The notes under the pieces are model-generated. The model ran no database searches. It saw nothing but the letters and a program-made list of their open reading frames with translations, and had not been told where the DNA came from. Below are positions 1 to 8,903 of a DNA stretch of 64,000 bases, in pieces. The number at the start of each line of letters is the position of its first letter. Positions within the stretch are counted from its first letter, which is position 1. Source of the DNA: an uncultured Dialister sp. (GTDB taxonomy: Bacteria; Bacillota; Negativicutes; Veillonellales; Dialisteraceae); assembly GCA_934178345.1 (NCBI GenBank), contig CAKPQG010000002.1:1-64000 (forward strand). The letters run 5' to 3'. The position numbers were made by a program, and so were the translations under genes.

Positions 1-31
1 ATTCACACCCATAGGAGGATGTAAGAACGTT

Positions 32-1333
32 ATGGATTTCTTAATCGCGATGGATCCAGCAGTGAAATGTCTGCTGCTTCTGCTTGTCGTCGCTATTCTT
101 TTCGTCACCGAAAAGATTCCGCTGGCGGTCACTTCGATCGCTTCTGCTGTTTGCTGCTGGCTGCTCGGGCTGGTACCGCTGAAGGAAGTATTCCTTGGCC
201 TCGCTGATTCAACGGTCGTGCTCTTCGGCGGCATGTTCGTCGTCGGTGCAGCGATGTTCTATACGGGCCTGGCGCAGGATATCGGCGCCCGTATCGTCAA
301 AGTCTTCGGCACTAGTGAGACGAAGCTGATGATCGGCGTCATGATCATCGCGGCTGTCATGTCCGCATTCCTGTCGAATACCGGTACCACCGCCTGTCTC
401 ATTCCGGTCATCATCGGCGTCTGCAAAGAAGCAAATCTTTCGCCATCCCGTATCCTCATGCCGCTGGCATTCGCTGCCGGCCTCGGCGGTACCTGCACAC
501 TGATCGGTACGCCGCCAAACATCATTGCAAACGTAGCTCTGAAAACCGCTGGTATGCCTGAGCTGCAGTTCTCCTTCTTTGAATATGCCTACATCGGTAT
601 CCCGATCACCATTTGCGGCATCATCTACATGCTGCTCGTCGGCCGTCACATCCTGCCGGAAGTGAAAGTCGATGACTCCTTCGCCAAGACGGCAGAAGTC
701 GAACAGGAGATCGAAGCGAACGAAACCTCCAAGATCAAGAAGATCATCTGCGGCGTCATCATGCTCGGCGTCATCATCACCATGGCGACGGACCTTGTTC
801 CTCTGGAGATCGCAGCTGTCATCGGCGCTCTCCTCTGCGTCGTCACTGGCTGCCTAACCGAACGTCAGGCCTATGACTCCATCGACTGGGTCACCATTTT
901 CCTCTTCGCTGGTATGATCCCGATGGCTACTGCCATGAATACCTCCGGTGCTGGCAAGATGATCGCGTCCTTCACTGTCGCAGCTATGGGCGGTAATCCG
1001 TCTCCATACCTCATCACCGCTGTTCTCTTCGTCCTCGCTGTCATTCTGACCCAGTTCATGAGTAACACCGCGTCCAAAGCACTGCTTTGCCCGGTCGGTA
1101 TCGCTCTGGCTACCCAGGTCGGCGCTTCCCCGAGAGCTGTCCTCATGGCGATCCTCATCGCTTCCTCTTGTGCCTTTGCTACCCCTGTCGGTACGCCGCC
1201 AAATACCTTGGTGCTTGGTCCTGGCAAGTATTCCTTCATGGACTATGTCAAAGCCGGTTCTGGCCTCGTCGTGGTCTGCCTGATCGTATCTGTCATCGTC
1301 ATCCCGATCGTATGGCCATTCTTCCCGAACTAA
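32..1333 (+). CDS. SLC13/DASS-family anion permease
   Basis: This 433-residue, very hydrophobic inner-membrane protein has the internal two-fold pattern of the divalent anion:Na+ symporter (SLC13/DASS) family. The first half carries SNTG at residues 115-118 followed by a GTPPN motif. The second half carries SNTA at about 344-347 followed by a second GTPPN. These repeated motifs form the anion and Na+ sites in characterised members. Likely substrates are dicarboxylates such as succinate, citrate or sulfate; the sequence does not decide which. A good Shine-Dalgarno (aggagg, 12-17) supports the start. A terminator follows the gene, and anything upstream lies outside the window. Confidence 0.88.
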   Translation: MDFLIAMDPAVKCLLLLLVVAILFVTEKIPLAVTSIASAVCCWLLGLVPLKEVFLGLADSTVVLFGGMFVVGAAMFYTGLAQDIGARIVKVFGTSETKLMIGVMIIAAVMSAFLSNTGTTACLIPVIIGVCKEANLSPSRILMPLAFAAGLGGTCTLIGTPPNIIANVALKTAGMPELQFSFFEYAYIGIPITICGIIYMLLVGRHILPEVKVDDSFAKTAEVEQEIEANETSKIKKIICGVIMLGVIITMATDLVPLEIAAVIGALLCVVTGCLTERQAYDSIDWVTIFLFAGMIPMATAMNTSGAGKMIASFTVAAMGGNPSPYLITAVLFVLAVILTQFMSNTASKALLCPVGIALATQVGASPRAVLMAILIASSCAFATPVGTPPNTLVLGPGKYSFMDYVKAGSGLVVVCLIVSVIVIPIVWPFFPN

Positions 1334-1383
1334 TAGACATATATTAGTAAAATATAATAATAAAAAATAGCTCCTCCTTTGAT

Positions 1384-1423
1384 GCCTGCCGGATATGACT
1401 CATCCGGTGGGCTTTTTCTTTTT
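1384..1423 (+). terminator. Rho-independent terminator of the SLC13-type permease gene
   Basis: An 11-bp stem (GCCTGCCGGAT with ATCCGGTGGGC, two G-U wobbles) is followed by a T-rich run, about 50 bp after the stop codon. Confidence 0.85.
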
Positions 1424-1725
1424 GGGGGAAGTTGGTTGGTCGTTGTCTTGGCACTAGTGACTGGTGACTGGGATTCTCTGGTATCGTCATCCCGAGCGTA
1501 GCCCTCGATCTTTACTGCACTGTGGGAATCAGCGTGTATGCGCTGAGGGGAAACGATGTCCTGGTGCTGCCTCACATTAGGCGTTGAGCGTTCTGCAATA
1601 AAGACCCTCGGCTACGCTCGAAATGACGATGCACGCGAAGCGCTATCAAAGTTGCGGCGAAGCCGCCACCGCCATTTCGTATTTCTAATTCAACTCGAGC
1701 CCTGAACCCTGAACCCTAAATTCCC
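1424..1725. repeat. Intergenic repeat cassette with MITE family C copy
   Basis: No gene is visible here. The stretch holds a short period-7 array (about 1452-1471), a palindromic family C element at 1484-1629 and a tail of TGAACCC units. The family C ends are TCGTCATCCCGAGCG and CGCTCGAAATGACGA. The inner part matches the copies near 19.1 and 30.3 kb. Confidence 0.75.
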
Positions 1726-1754
1726 TTGCCTATTTCTCTTCCACCTTTTATAAT
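1726..1754 (+). promoter_or_regulatory. Promoter of binding-lipoprotein gene 1804
   Basis: TTGCCT (1726-1731), 17-bp spacer, TATAAT (1749-1754), ending 49 bp before the start codon. Confidence 0.65.
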
Positions 1755-1803
1755 GAAAAGAAATGGCATGATATATCCTACAGTCTTTCAAGGAGGCGTT
1801 TGT

Positions 1804-2631
1804 ATGAATCGTCAATGGATGAAAGCAGGAGCTGCCCTTCTCACTTTGGCAGCATTGGGAGTCACGGCTGGTTGCGGTGGAGCGCCCGCAAAGAGCAGCC
1901 CGGAGAAAGCAGCGGCATCAGGAGAAGCAGGACGGACACTGAAGGTCGCCTGCATCGCGACCTATCCGCCCTTTGTCTATAAAGACAAAGATGACAAGAT
2001 CATCGGCTTCGATGTGGATATCACGAATGCGGTCGCCAAAGAAATGGGGGCGAAGACCGAGTACAAGAGCATGCCTTTTGACCAGATCGTACAGGCGGTC
2101 GCAGACAATAAGGCTGACATCGCCGTAGCAGCCTGTGATATGACGCAGGATCGCGCAGATAAGGTGAATTTCTCCTCGATTTACTACAATAAGGAAAGCG
2201 TGTCTATCCTGTCTCGTAAGGATGATGAACGCATCCACGGCTCGCAGGATCTTGTCGGCAAGACGGTCGCTGTCGAAAAAGGCACCGTCTATGTGACGAC
2301 GGCCAAGCAGCTCGGCGCGACAGTAAAAGAGTACGACTACCATGACCAGCTCATCAAGGCTGTGGAAAACAAAGAGGCGGATGCGCTTATCCTCGATAAG
2401 CCTGTCGCTCTCTTCTACATGACGCATGGGGCAGCGGACAATCTCCGCGCTGCCGGCATCATTTCCGGCAGCGGCGGCTTCGTCATGCTGCTCAATAAGA
2501 AGGACCCTGCGCTGCAGAAAGAAGTGAATGAAGCACTGGGCAAGCTCATGAATAATGGAGAATATGATAAGATTTATGAGAAATGGTTCGCGGATACGAA
2601 TTTCGAAAAAGAACCGGATGTGAAGAAATAG
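1804..2631 (+). CDS. Amino-acid ABC transporter substrate-binding lipoprotein
   Basis: A periplasmic solute-binding protein of the polar amino-acid family (SBP_bac_3 fold). The start is set at the ATG preceded by aaggagg rather than an in-frame ATG 26 codons upstream. Residues 1-23 form a lipoprotein signal with lipobox VTAGC and Cys24 as the lipidation site. The mature domain shows family signatures: ATYPPF near the N-terminus, IIGFDVDI, and a C-terminal NGEYDKIYEKWF. It lacks an adjacent permease or ATPase, so it must use subunits encoded elsewhere. The ligand is not decided by sequence; amino acids are most likely. It has its own promoter and terminator. Confidence 0.88.
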   Translation: MNRQWMKAGAALLTLAALGVTAGCGGAPAKSSPEKAAASGEAGRTLKVACIATYPPFVYKDKDDKIIGFDVDITNAVAKEMGAKTEYKSMPFDQIVQAVADNKADIAVAACDMTQDRADKVNFSSIYYNKESVSILSRKDDERIHGSQDLVGKTVAVEKGTVYVTTAKQLGATVKEYDYHDQLIKAVENKEADALILDKPVALFYMTHGAADNLRAAGIISGSGGFVMLLNKKDPALQKEVNEALGKLMNNGEYDKIYEKWFADTNFEKEPDVKK

Positions 2632-2640
2632 GTAAGCGTG

Positions 2641-2676
2641 AAAAGGATTCTCTCATGACGAGGGAATCCTTTTTTG
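2641..2676 (+). terminator. Rho-independent terminator after binding lipoprotein
   Basis: AAGGATTC and GAATCCTT arms flank a 13-nt loop and are followed by six T, just after the stop codon. Confidence 0.85.
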
Positions 2677-2679
2677 CTG

Positions 2680-3250
2680 GATTCAAGGGTAGCCAGTGGG
2701 CGTGCTGTCTCTTGATTGTGTGAGAAAGAGGTTCAGCGGGTTCTATAGGTTCAAGAGGTTCAAAGGGGTTGGTGCGGCGCATAAAAAGCAGAAGCGCCGC
2801 GAAGGTTTGAAACTGGCGGTTTTCTCGTATCGCAAACCTAATCCCTAGCTACCAGTCACCAGTCACAAGTCACTAGCCGCTAGCCACTCATCCCTGCTTT
2901 CAAATTTTTTTGGGGCAGCCATTCCTCGTATCGTCATCCCGAGCGCAGCCGAGGGATCTTTCTTGCACTGCGGTCAGTATCCCATAAGCACTGGTAGGGA
3001 AACGACGCCTTGGTGCTTCGTGTTTCTGCGTTCACATAGGTGTCGTTTGTCGGTCTGCAAAGAAGATTTCTCGCTTCGCTCGAAATGACGGATACGGGAG
3101 TCTGATGTCTTCTAGTCTCCTAGTCTTTTAGTCACCAGTCACCAGTCACAAGTCCCTAGTCACTTATCCTACTTTTCAAATTGGCGGACAAGCCGCTACC
3201 TTCCTCATTCCGCAGTCCTGTTTTTCTAGAACCCCGAACCCCATTTATTT
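2680..3250. repeat. Intergenic repeat cassette (hairpin D, heptamers, MITE C copy)
   Basis: No gene is seen. In order: GAACC-type period-9 units (about 2731-2762, reverse form), the GCGGCGC/GCGCCGC hairpin (2774-2800), a CAGTCAC-type heptamer array (about 2845-2885), a MITE family C copy (2931-3090) and a second heptamer array (about 3127-3165). Confidence 0.75.
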
Positions 3251-3255
3251 CCCCA

Positions 3256-3284
3256 TTGTATTCCCTGCCTAAATCGAATATAAT
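3256..3284 (+). promoter_or_regulatory. suf operon promoter
   Basis: TTGTAT (3256-3261), exactly 17 bp, then a perfect TATAAT (3279-3284). The predicted transcription start is about 3291, some 60 nt before sufC. Confidence 0.75.
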
Positions 3285-3299
3285 GAAATGAGTTATCGA

Positions 3300-3325
3300 T
3301 TGTATACGAAAAAATGCGCATACAA
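3300..3325. promoter_or_regulatory. Candidate operator of the suf operon
   Basis: Inverted repeat TTGTATACG - 8 nt - CGCATACAA (8 of 9 positions paired) just downstream of the -10 box and overlapping the early transcript. Its place fits a repressor site, for example for an Fe-S-sensing Rrf2-type regulator. The regulator is inferred, not identified. Confidence 0.45.
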
Positions 3326-3352
3326 GTTTACAATAAATCATGAGGTGATCAA

Positions 3353-4096
3353 ATGAGTGAATTACTTCGCGTGGAGAATCTCCACGTATCTGTAGGCGGG
3401 AAAGAGCTCCTTCACGGCATTAACCTCACCGTGAATCAGGGAGAAGTCCATGTCATTATGGGCGTCAATGGGGCAGGCAAGTCGACGCTGCTTCACGCCA
3501 TCATGGGAAATCCTGTCTATCAGATCACTGAGGGGCATATATACTTCGAAGGAGAGGACATTACGAAGCTCTCCGTCGATAAGAGAGCGAAGCTCGGCAT
3601 TTTTCTGTCTTTCCAGAATCCGATCTCGGTCGCTGGTATCACGATGGAAAATTTCATCCGTACCGCGAAGACGACGATTTCCGGGAAGCAGCAGCGTCTT
3701 TTCCCTTTCAAGCGTCTCATGCGCCAGCGTATGGAGGACCTCGCCATGGATCCGTCCTACGCAGACCGTTACCTGAATGACGGCTTCTCCGGCGGCGAAC
3801 GCAAGAAGAGCGAGATCCTGCAGCTTAGGATCCTCGATCCGAAGCTCGCCATGCTCGATGAAACAGACTCGGGACTCGATGTCGATGCTGTCCGCATCGT
3901 ATCGAAGAATATTTCTGAATACCATAATGAAGGAAATGCGATCCTTCTCATCACCCATCTGAACCAGATCCTGAAATTCATCCAACCGGAATTCGTCCAC
4001 GTCCTGATCGATGGCAGGATCGTGAAAGAAGGCGGCCCCGAGCTCGTGGATGAGATCGAGACCAATGGCTTCGACGTCTATCGCAGCGAGGTGTGA
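3353..4096 (+). CDS. sufC: Fe-S assembly ATPase SufC
   Basis: ABC-type ATPase of the SUF scaffold complex SufBCD, acting in the cytoplasm to drive Fe-S cluster assembly. The 247-residue length is usual for the family. Walker A GVNGAGKST is at 37-45, the ABC signature FSGGE at 145-149 and Walker B LAMLDE at 165-170. The run DETDSGLD after Walker B is typical of SufC. The start is preceded by gaggtg. It is the first gene of sufCBDSU, and its stop lies 2 nt before the sufB start, so translation is probably coupled. Confidence 0.97.
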   Translation: MSELLRVENLHVSVGGKELLHGINLTVNQGEVHVIMGVNGAGKSTLLHAIMGNPVYQITEGHIYFEGEDITKLSVDKRAKLGIFLSFQNPISVAGITMENFIRTAKTTISGKQQRLFPFKRLMRQRMEDLAMDPSYADRYLNDGFSGGERKKSEILQLRILDPKLAMLDETDSGLDVDAVRIVSKNISEYHNEGNAILLITHLNQILKFIQPEFVHVLIDGRIVKEGGPELVDEIETNGFDVYRSEV

Positions 4097-4098
4097 CT

Positions 4099-5511
4099 AT
4101 GGCAGAAGAGAAAGTCAGAAGCCAGGTCGAAGATATCAATCGCAGCATCTATGACGTCAAGGATACGGTGGAATTTTCCTATAAAGCAGAGACCGGTCTG
4201 ACGGAAGACATCATCCGTGAGATTTCTGCGAAAAAGGAAGAACCGGAATGGATGCTCGAGAAACGGTTAAAGGCTCTTGCGATTTACAATCAGCTGGACT
4301 TCCCGCCATGGGGGCCGGACATTTCCGAGCTGGATATGCAGCACATCGATACCTATGTGCGTCCGAAGACGGACATGAAAGCCAGCTGGGAGGATCTTCC
4401 CGAGAATATCCGTGACACTTTCGACCGCCTCGGCATACCGGAAGCGGAGAAGAAATCGCTCGCCGGTGTCGGCGCGCAGTACGACTCGGAAGTGGTTTAT
4501 CACAATATCCAGAAAGAGCTGGAAGAGCAGGGCGTCATCTATGTCGACTTTGAGACGGCTGTGAAGAAATACCCGGAACTCATCAAGCCGTACTTCGGGA
4601 AACTGATCACACCGAATTATCATAAATTTGCGGCGCTGCACTACGCCGTCTGGTCCGGCGGCTCCTTCGTCTATGTGCCGAAGGGTGTCCATGTGAAGAT
4701 GCCGCTCCAGAGTTATTTCCGTCTGAATGCACCGGGGGCGGGACAGTTCGAGCATACGCTCATCATTGTCGAAGAAGGGGCGGACTGCCACTTCATCGAA
4801 GGCTGCTCAGCACCTCGCTACAATGTGGCCAATCTTCACGCCGGTGCCGTCGAGCTGTACGTGAAAAAAGGCGCGACGCTGCGCTACTCGACCATTGAAA
4901 ACTGGTCGAAAAACATGTACAACCTGAATACGAAGAAGTCTCTCATCGAAGAAGACGGACACATGATCTGGGTATCCGGTTCCTTTGGCTCTCATACCTC
5001 CTGCCTGTATCCGGATACGGTGCTCAGGGGCGACCGTGCGACCTGTGAATTCACCGGCATCACCTTTGCCGGCAAGGGACAGTACCTTGATACCGGCTCG
5101 AAGGTCGAAGCCCTCGGGAAGGATACCTCCCTCACCGTGAATTCGAAATCGATCTCCAAGGGCGGCGGCACGGCTATCTATCGAGGCGTCGTCTACATCG
5201 GGCCGAAAGCTACGGGGACGAAGGGCTCTATCAGCTGCGAGTCCCTGATGCTCGACAATGAGTCCCGCTCGGATACGATCCCGGATATCATCATCGAGAA
5301 TGATGATATCGACCTCGGGCATGAAGCCAAGATCGGCCGCATCCCGGATGAAGACATTTACTACCTCATGAGCCGCGGCCTTTCCGAAGAGGATGCCAAA
5401 GCCATGCTGGTTCGCGGCTTCGCAGAGCCGATTTCCAAAGAACTGCCGCTGGAATACGCGGTAGAAATGAACCGCCTCATCGATCTTGAATTCGAAGGCG
5501 CGATTGGTTAA
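4099..5511 (+). CDS. sufB: Fe-S assembly scaffold protein SufB
   Basis: Core scaffold of the SufBCD complex on which Fe-S clusters are built. At 470 residues it has the usual SufB length, with the right-handed beta-helix core. Recognisable stretches are VWSGGSFVYVPKGV, the EGCSAPRYN motif and the C-terminal EAKIGRIPDEDIYYLMSRGL. The start is placed at the ATG of MAEEK; an in-frame GTG two codons upstream falls inside the Shine-Dalgarno (gaggtg) and overlaps the sufC stop. It lies directly between sufC and sufD. Confidence 0.96.
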   Translation: MAEEKVRSQVEDINRSIYDVKDTVEFSYKAETGLTEDIIREISAKKEEPEWMLEKRLKALAIYNQLDFPPWGPDISELDMQHIDTYVRPKTDMKASWEDLPENIRDTFDRLGIPEAEKKSLAGVGAQYDSEVVYHNIQKELEEQGVIYVDFETAVKKYPELIKPYFGKLITPNYHKFAALHYAVWSGGSFVYVPKGVHVKMPLQSYFRLNAPGAGQFEHTLIIVEEGADCHFIEGCSAPRYNVANLHAGAVELYVKKGATLRYSTIENWSKNMYNLNTKKSLIEEDGHMIWVSGSFGSHTSCLYPDTVLRGDRATCEFTGITFAGKGQYLDTGSKVEALGKDTSLTVNSKSISKGGGTAIYRGVVYIGPKATGTKGSISCESLMLDNESRSDTIPDIIIENDDIDLGHEAKIGRIPDEDIYYLMSRGLSEEDAKAMLVRGFAEPISKELPLEYAVEMNRLIDLEFEGAIG

Positions 5512-5521
5512 GGAGGGCATC

Positions 5522-6550
5522 ATGGAAGAAATCAGAGTCAACCGTCTGCCGCTTCTCACCTATCGGTATCTGCACACGAATGATACGCCGCTTTCCTTTG
5601 AAATGCCGAAAGGGGCAGGCAGCTTTACCTTCTCCGATATGACCCATGTCAGAGAAGGCGGCACGCTTCCCGAAAATTTCGATGGCGCATCGAAGGAAAC
5701 CGTGCTCGCTGCAGAAAAAGGCAGTCACTATACCATCACCATCCCCGAAGGGGCGAACGCCCAGCTCACCATCGACGTGAAGACTGCGTCGGATGCGGCG
5801 GCTGCGTTCCTTTTCCATCTTGAAAAAGGGGCGTCCCTGTCTCTCACATGGAAACTCACGGGCGGAGAGGAAGAGGGCACCTGCGTCCTTGCCGCGTACT
5901 ATGAGCTTGCGGAAGACGCGAAGCTCCATGTATCGCGCCTGGAAAGCGGCCTCACCAAGACCGTCATCTATGACCAGCGTCACAGCGTACTCGCCGCTCG
6001 TGCCCGCGCCGACTTCTATGCGGCCGAGCTTGGCGGAGAGAAAATCATCGTTCACAGCTACGGAAAGCTCTCCGGTGATGCGTCCGAGATGAATGAAAGA
6101 GCCATCTATGCTGGTCGCGGCCGGCAGCACCTCGACTTCTTCTATCACATCGACCATGTGGGGAAGAAGACGAAGGCAGAGATCGACCTCAAAGGCGCAC
6201 TGGCGGATGAGTCGAAGAAGATTTTCCGCGGCACGCTCGACTTCAAGCGCGGCTGCGCTGGATCCGTGGGCGACGAAGGCGACTTCGCCATCCAGCTCGA
6301 TCCGAAGACGAAAAACATTTCCCTCCCGCTTCTCCTCTGCACCGAGGACGATGTACAGGGCAATCATGCATCGAGCGCAGGGCAGCTTGACCAGAATACC
6401 ATCTACTTCCTGATGAGCCGCGGCTTCACCTTGGAAGAAGCCCGCCGCATCGTGGTCGAAGCCCTGATCCGTCCCATCATCGACGGTATGGACGAGATGA
6501 TTCGAGAAGAAGTCCTGACGGCTGTCAGAGAGAAATTGGATAGAGAATAA
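5522..6550 (+). CDS. sufD: Fe-S assembly protein SufD
   Basis: Second scaffold subunit, a paralogue of SufB that pairs with it in the SufBC2D complex. The 342-residue protein has a diverged N-terminus and the conserved C-terminal part with QNTIYFLMSRGFTLEEARRI, which mirrors the equivalent SufB segment. The start is the ATG after a strong aaggagg lying at the sufB stop; an upstream in-frame ATG inside sufB lacks a ribosome site. Assigning sufD rather than a second sufB rests on length, order and divergence. Confidence 0.93.
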   Translation: MEEIRVNRLPLLTYRYLHTNDTPLSFEMPKGAGSFTFSDMTHVREGGTLPENFDGASKETVLAAEKGSHYTITIPEGANAQLTIDVKTASDAAAAFLFHLEKGASLSLTWKLTGGEEEGTCVLAAYYELAEDAKLHVSRLESGLTKTVIYDQRHSVLAARARADFYAAELGGEKIIVHSYGKLSGDASEMNERAIYAGRGRQHLDFFYHIDHVGKKTKAEIDLKGALADESKKIFRGTLDFKRGCAGSVGDEGDFAIQLDPKTKNISLPLLLCTEDDVQGNHASSAGQLDQNTIYFLMSRGFTLEEARRIVVEALIRPIIDGMDEMIREEVLTAVREKLDRE

Positions 6551-6582
6551 AGGTCGAACAGGTTCTATGGGTTCAACGGGTT

Positions 6583-6836
6583 CCCATGTTAGTAATGCTA
6601 TTAAGTTAAGCGGCAGAACGTTCTTGGCTCCCCATCGGGGGAGCTCCCCGAAGGGGTGAAGGGGCTACGTAGCGGTATTGCATGAAATTGTTGGAATATC
6701 GATAGAATCGGACTATTCAACATAGCACGCTATACCGCTAGCATGCCCCTATTGCCTTCGGCACTTCCCCCGAAGGGGGAAGCAAGACGTTACGTAGCTA
6801 ACGATTTCCTTAACTTAATAGCATTGCCCATGTTAG
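6583..6836. mobile_element. MITE family B copy 1 with intact ends and target duplication
   Basis: The element at about 6594-6825 has perfect 17-bp terminal inverted repeats: AATGCTATTAAGTTAAG (6594-6610) and its reverse complement (6809-6825). It is flanked by the direct repeat CCCATGTTAG (6583-6592 and 6827-6836), as left by transposition. There is no coding capacity. The inside holds further hairpins (GGCTCCCC..., CTTCCCCCGAAGGGGGAAG). It separates sufD from sufS within an otherwise continuous gene set. Confidence 0.8.
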
Positions 6837-6960
6837 GGGAGTAGCGTATTCTCATACATAAAAAAATTCTCGGCGCTTCCATTTTTTGATGCGCCGCACC
6901 ATCCCCGTTGAACCTGCTGAACCTATGGAACCTTTTGAACCCGCAACAGATCACTATACA
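6837..6960. repeat. Hairpin D and GAACC nonamer array before sufS
   Basis: Contains CGGCGC...GCGCCG (about 6873-6897) and period-9 GAACCYRYT units up to about 6945. Read as protein these give an artefactual EPAEPMEPFEP run in frame with sufS. Confidence 0.7.
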
Positions 6961-6972
6961 TTTGGAGGAATC

Positions 6973-8205
6973 ATGAACAGCGAACTTATTCGAAATGATT
7001 TTCCTATTTTGAAGACCAAAGTCGGCGGTCATCAGATCGTCTACTTTGATAATGCTGCCACCACGCAGCGCCCGCTCCCTGTCGTCAATGCGGTCTTAGA
7101 CTACACCACCCATGAGAATGGGAATCCGCACAGAGGCGCACACATCTTTGCAATTTCCGCCTCGGAAGCCTATGACACTTCGAAAGAGGTCGTCCGTGAC
7201 TTCATCCACGCCAGAAGCGAAAAGGAAATCATCTACACCAGAAATACCAGCGAATCCTTGAACCTCGTAGCCCGCTCCTACGGCGAGACACATCTCAAGA
7301 CCGGTGACCACATCCTGATCACCATCGCGGAACATCACTCAAACCTTGTCACCTGGCAGCGCGTCGCCAAGAAGACCGGCGCGATACTGGACTACATCTA
7401 CGTCGACAAGGAAACCGGACATTTCCCGGAAGAAGAACTGAAAAAGATCGACGACCTGAGAGTGAAGCTCTTCGCCTTCGCCGAAGTCTCGAACGTCCTC
7501 GGCATCGACTTCGATCCGAAGCCGCTGATCGCAAGAGCCCATGCCCACGGCGCGATCGTTGTCTTAGACGGCGCGCAGTCCACCCCGCATAAGCCTGTCG
7601 ACGTACAGGACTTAGACTGTGACTTCTTCGCCTTCTCCGGGCACAAAATGTGCTCCATGGGCGGGATCGGCGTCCTCTATGGCAAGGAAGAACTCTTGAA
7701 CGACATGGAGCCCTTCCTCATGGGCGGCGATATGATCGAAGATGTCCATGAACAGGAGACCACCTACGCCGAGCTCCCTGCCAAATTCGAAGCCGGCACC
7801 CAGTATGTCGAAGGCGCGGTCAGCCTCGTCGCAGCCATTCGCTATGTGCAGGCTATCGGATTCGACGAAATCCGCGCACAGGAAAAACGCCTCGTCACCC
7901 GCTGCCTGGAAGGCATGAAGAAGCTCCCCTTCATCCACATCATCGGACCGACAAATCCGGAAGAAAAAGAAGGCCTCGTCGCTTTCGAAGTCGAAGGCGT
8001 CCATCCGCATGATGTTGCACAGATCCTCTCTGCGGAAGGCATCTGCATCCGCACCGGACACCACTGCGCCCAGCCGCTCCACATCTACCTTGGCATCAAT
8101 GCCTCCTGCCGTGCCAGCTTCTATTTCTATAACACGGAAGAAGAAGTGGACTACTTCCTCGAAAAGCTCAAGGATGTCCGGAAAGTCATGGGGGATGACG
8201 ACTGA
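6973..8205 (+). CDS. sufS: Cysteine desulfurase SufS
   Basis: PLP enzyme that removes sulfur from cysteine and passes it as persulfide to the scaffold through SufU. The 410-residue length is normal. The PLP-binding lysine is Lys225 in SGHK, with the aspartate motif VVLDGAQ upstream. The catalytic cysteine is Cys365 in RTGHHCAQP, typical of group II enzymes. The start is the ATG after ggaggaatc; the reading frame continues upstream only through repeat-derived EP-rich sequence. The stop overlaps the sufU start by one base (TGATG). Confidence 0.96.
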   Translation: MNSELIRNDFPILKTKVGGHQIVYFDNAATTQRPLPVVNAVLDYTTHENGNPHRGAHIFAISASEAYDTSKEVVRDFIHARSEKEIIYTRNTSESLNLVARSYGETHLKTGDHILITIAEHHSNLVTWQRVAKKTGAILDYIYVDKETGHFPEEELKKIDDLRVKLFAFAEVSNVLGIDFDPKPLIARAHAHGAIVVLDGAQSTPHKPVDVQDLDCDFFAFSGHKMCSMGGIGVLYGKEELLNDMEPFLMGGDMIEDVHEQETTYAELPAKFEAGTQYVEGAVSLVAAIRYVQAIGFDEIRAQEKRLVTRCLEGMKKLPFIHIIGPTNPEEKEGLVAFEVEGVHPHDVAQILSAEGICIRTGHHCAQPLHIYLGINASCRASFYFYNTEEEVDYFLEKLKDVRKVMGDDD

Positions 8206-8651
8206 TGGAACTCAAACAGCTTTATACTGACCTCATCCTCGAATACAACAAGGATAAGAGCAACAAACGCAAGATCGAATGCCCGACCGTCCATGAGCAC
8301 GGACATAACCCGAGCTGCGGCGATGACATCGATATCGAAGTCAAGATCAAGGACGGCGTCATCGAAGACCTCGCCTACACCGGCAGCGGCTGCGCCATCA
8401 GCCAGGCCTCGACCGCGATGATGGCGGAGCTCCTGCAGGGGAGAACTGTCCCCGAAGCCCTTCGCCTCTGCGGCCTCTTCCTCGATATGATCCGCGGCAA
8501 AGTGACGGAGGAAAGCGAGCTCGAGGAGCTCGAAGCCGCCATCACGCTGAAGGATATTTCCAAGATGCCCGTTCGCGTCAAGTGCGCGACCTTAGGCTGG
8601 CATACGCTCGAAATGGCACTGACCAAAATAGAAAAAGAACTCACAAAGTGA
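8205..8651 (+). CDS. sufU: Zn-dependent sulfurtransferase SufU
   Basis: SufU accepts persulfide sulfur from SufS, a Firmicute trait replacing SufE. The 148-residue protein has the expected ligands Cys38 and Asp40 (NPSCGDD), Cys63 (GSGCAISQAS) and Cys127 (VRVKCATLGWHTLE). The C-terminal motif distinguishes SufU from IscU. It is translationally coupled to sufS and closes the operon, followed by a strong terminator. Confidence 0.95.
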   Translation: MELKQLYTDLILEYNKDKSNKRKIECPTVHEHGHNPSCGDDIDIEVKIKDGVIEDLAYTGSGCAISQASTAMMAELLQGRTVPEALRLCGLFLDMIRGKVTEESELEELEAAITLKDISKMPVRVKCATLGWHTLEMALTKIEKELTK

Positions 8652-8653
8652 GA

Positions 8654-8690
8654 AAAAGCCTCCGGACCGCAAAGCGGTGCGGGGGCTTTT
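8654..8690 (+). terminator. suf operon terminator
   Basis: AAAAGCCTCCGGACCGC and GCGGTGCGGGGGCTTTT arms with a 3-nt loop, immediately after the sufU stop. Confidence 0.88.
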
Positions 8691-8781
8691 GGTATGGGCG
8701 GGTGAGCAGGCAGCGAGGCAGCACATACGAGGCTGACTGCGGGTGTGGGGATAGCGGCGTTCTCGTATCGCCTTAGTATTG

Positions 8782-8887
8782 CGTTTCCTTAAGGTCAACT
8801 TCCGAATCCAGTGAGGCGTGAGGCGTGAAGGTACGGCGCATAAAATTAAGGAAACGCTGATTCTGCGATTGAATCAGCGTTTCCTTA
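8782..8887. repeat. MITE family A fragments abutting a broken hairpin D
   Basis: A half end (GCGTTTCCTTAAGG, about 8782-8795) is followed by the left arm of hairpin D (about 8833-8845). That arm is cut off by a 41-bp minimal family A palindrome at 8847-8887 (TAAGGAAACGCTGATT and its complement). The palindrome could also act as terminator for the facing minus-strand gene. Confidence 0.65.
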
Positions 8888-8903
8888 GTCCCCCAGTTTC
8901 CCG

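Noticed and set aside
6551..6972. Insertion sequence with transposase
   Set aside because: The element is only about 232 bp and has no coding capacity; it is a MITE.
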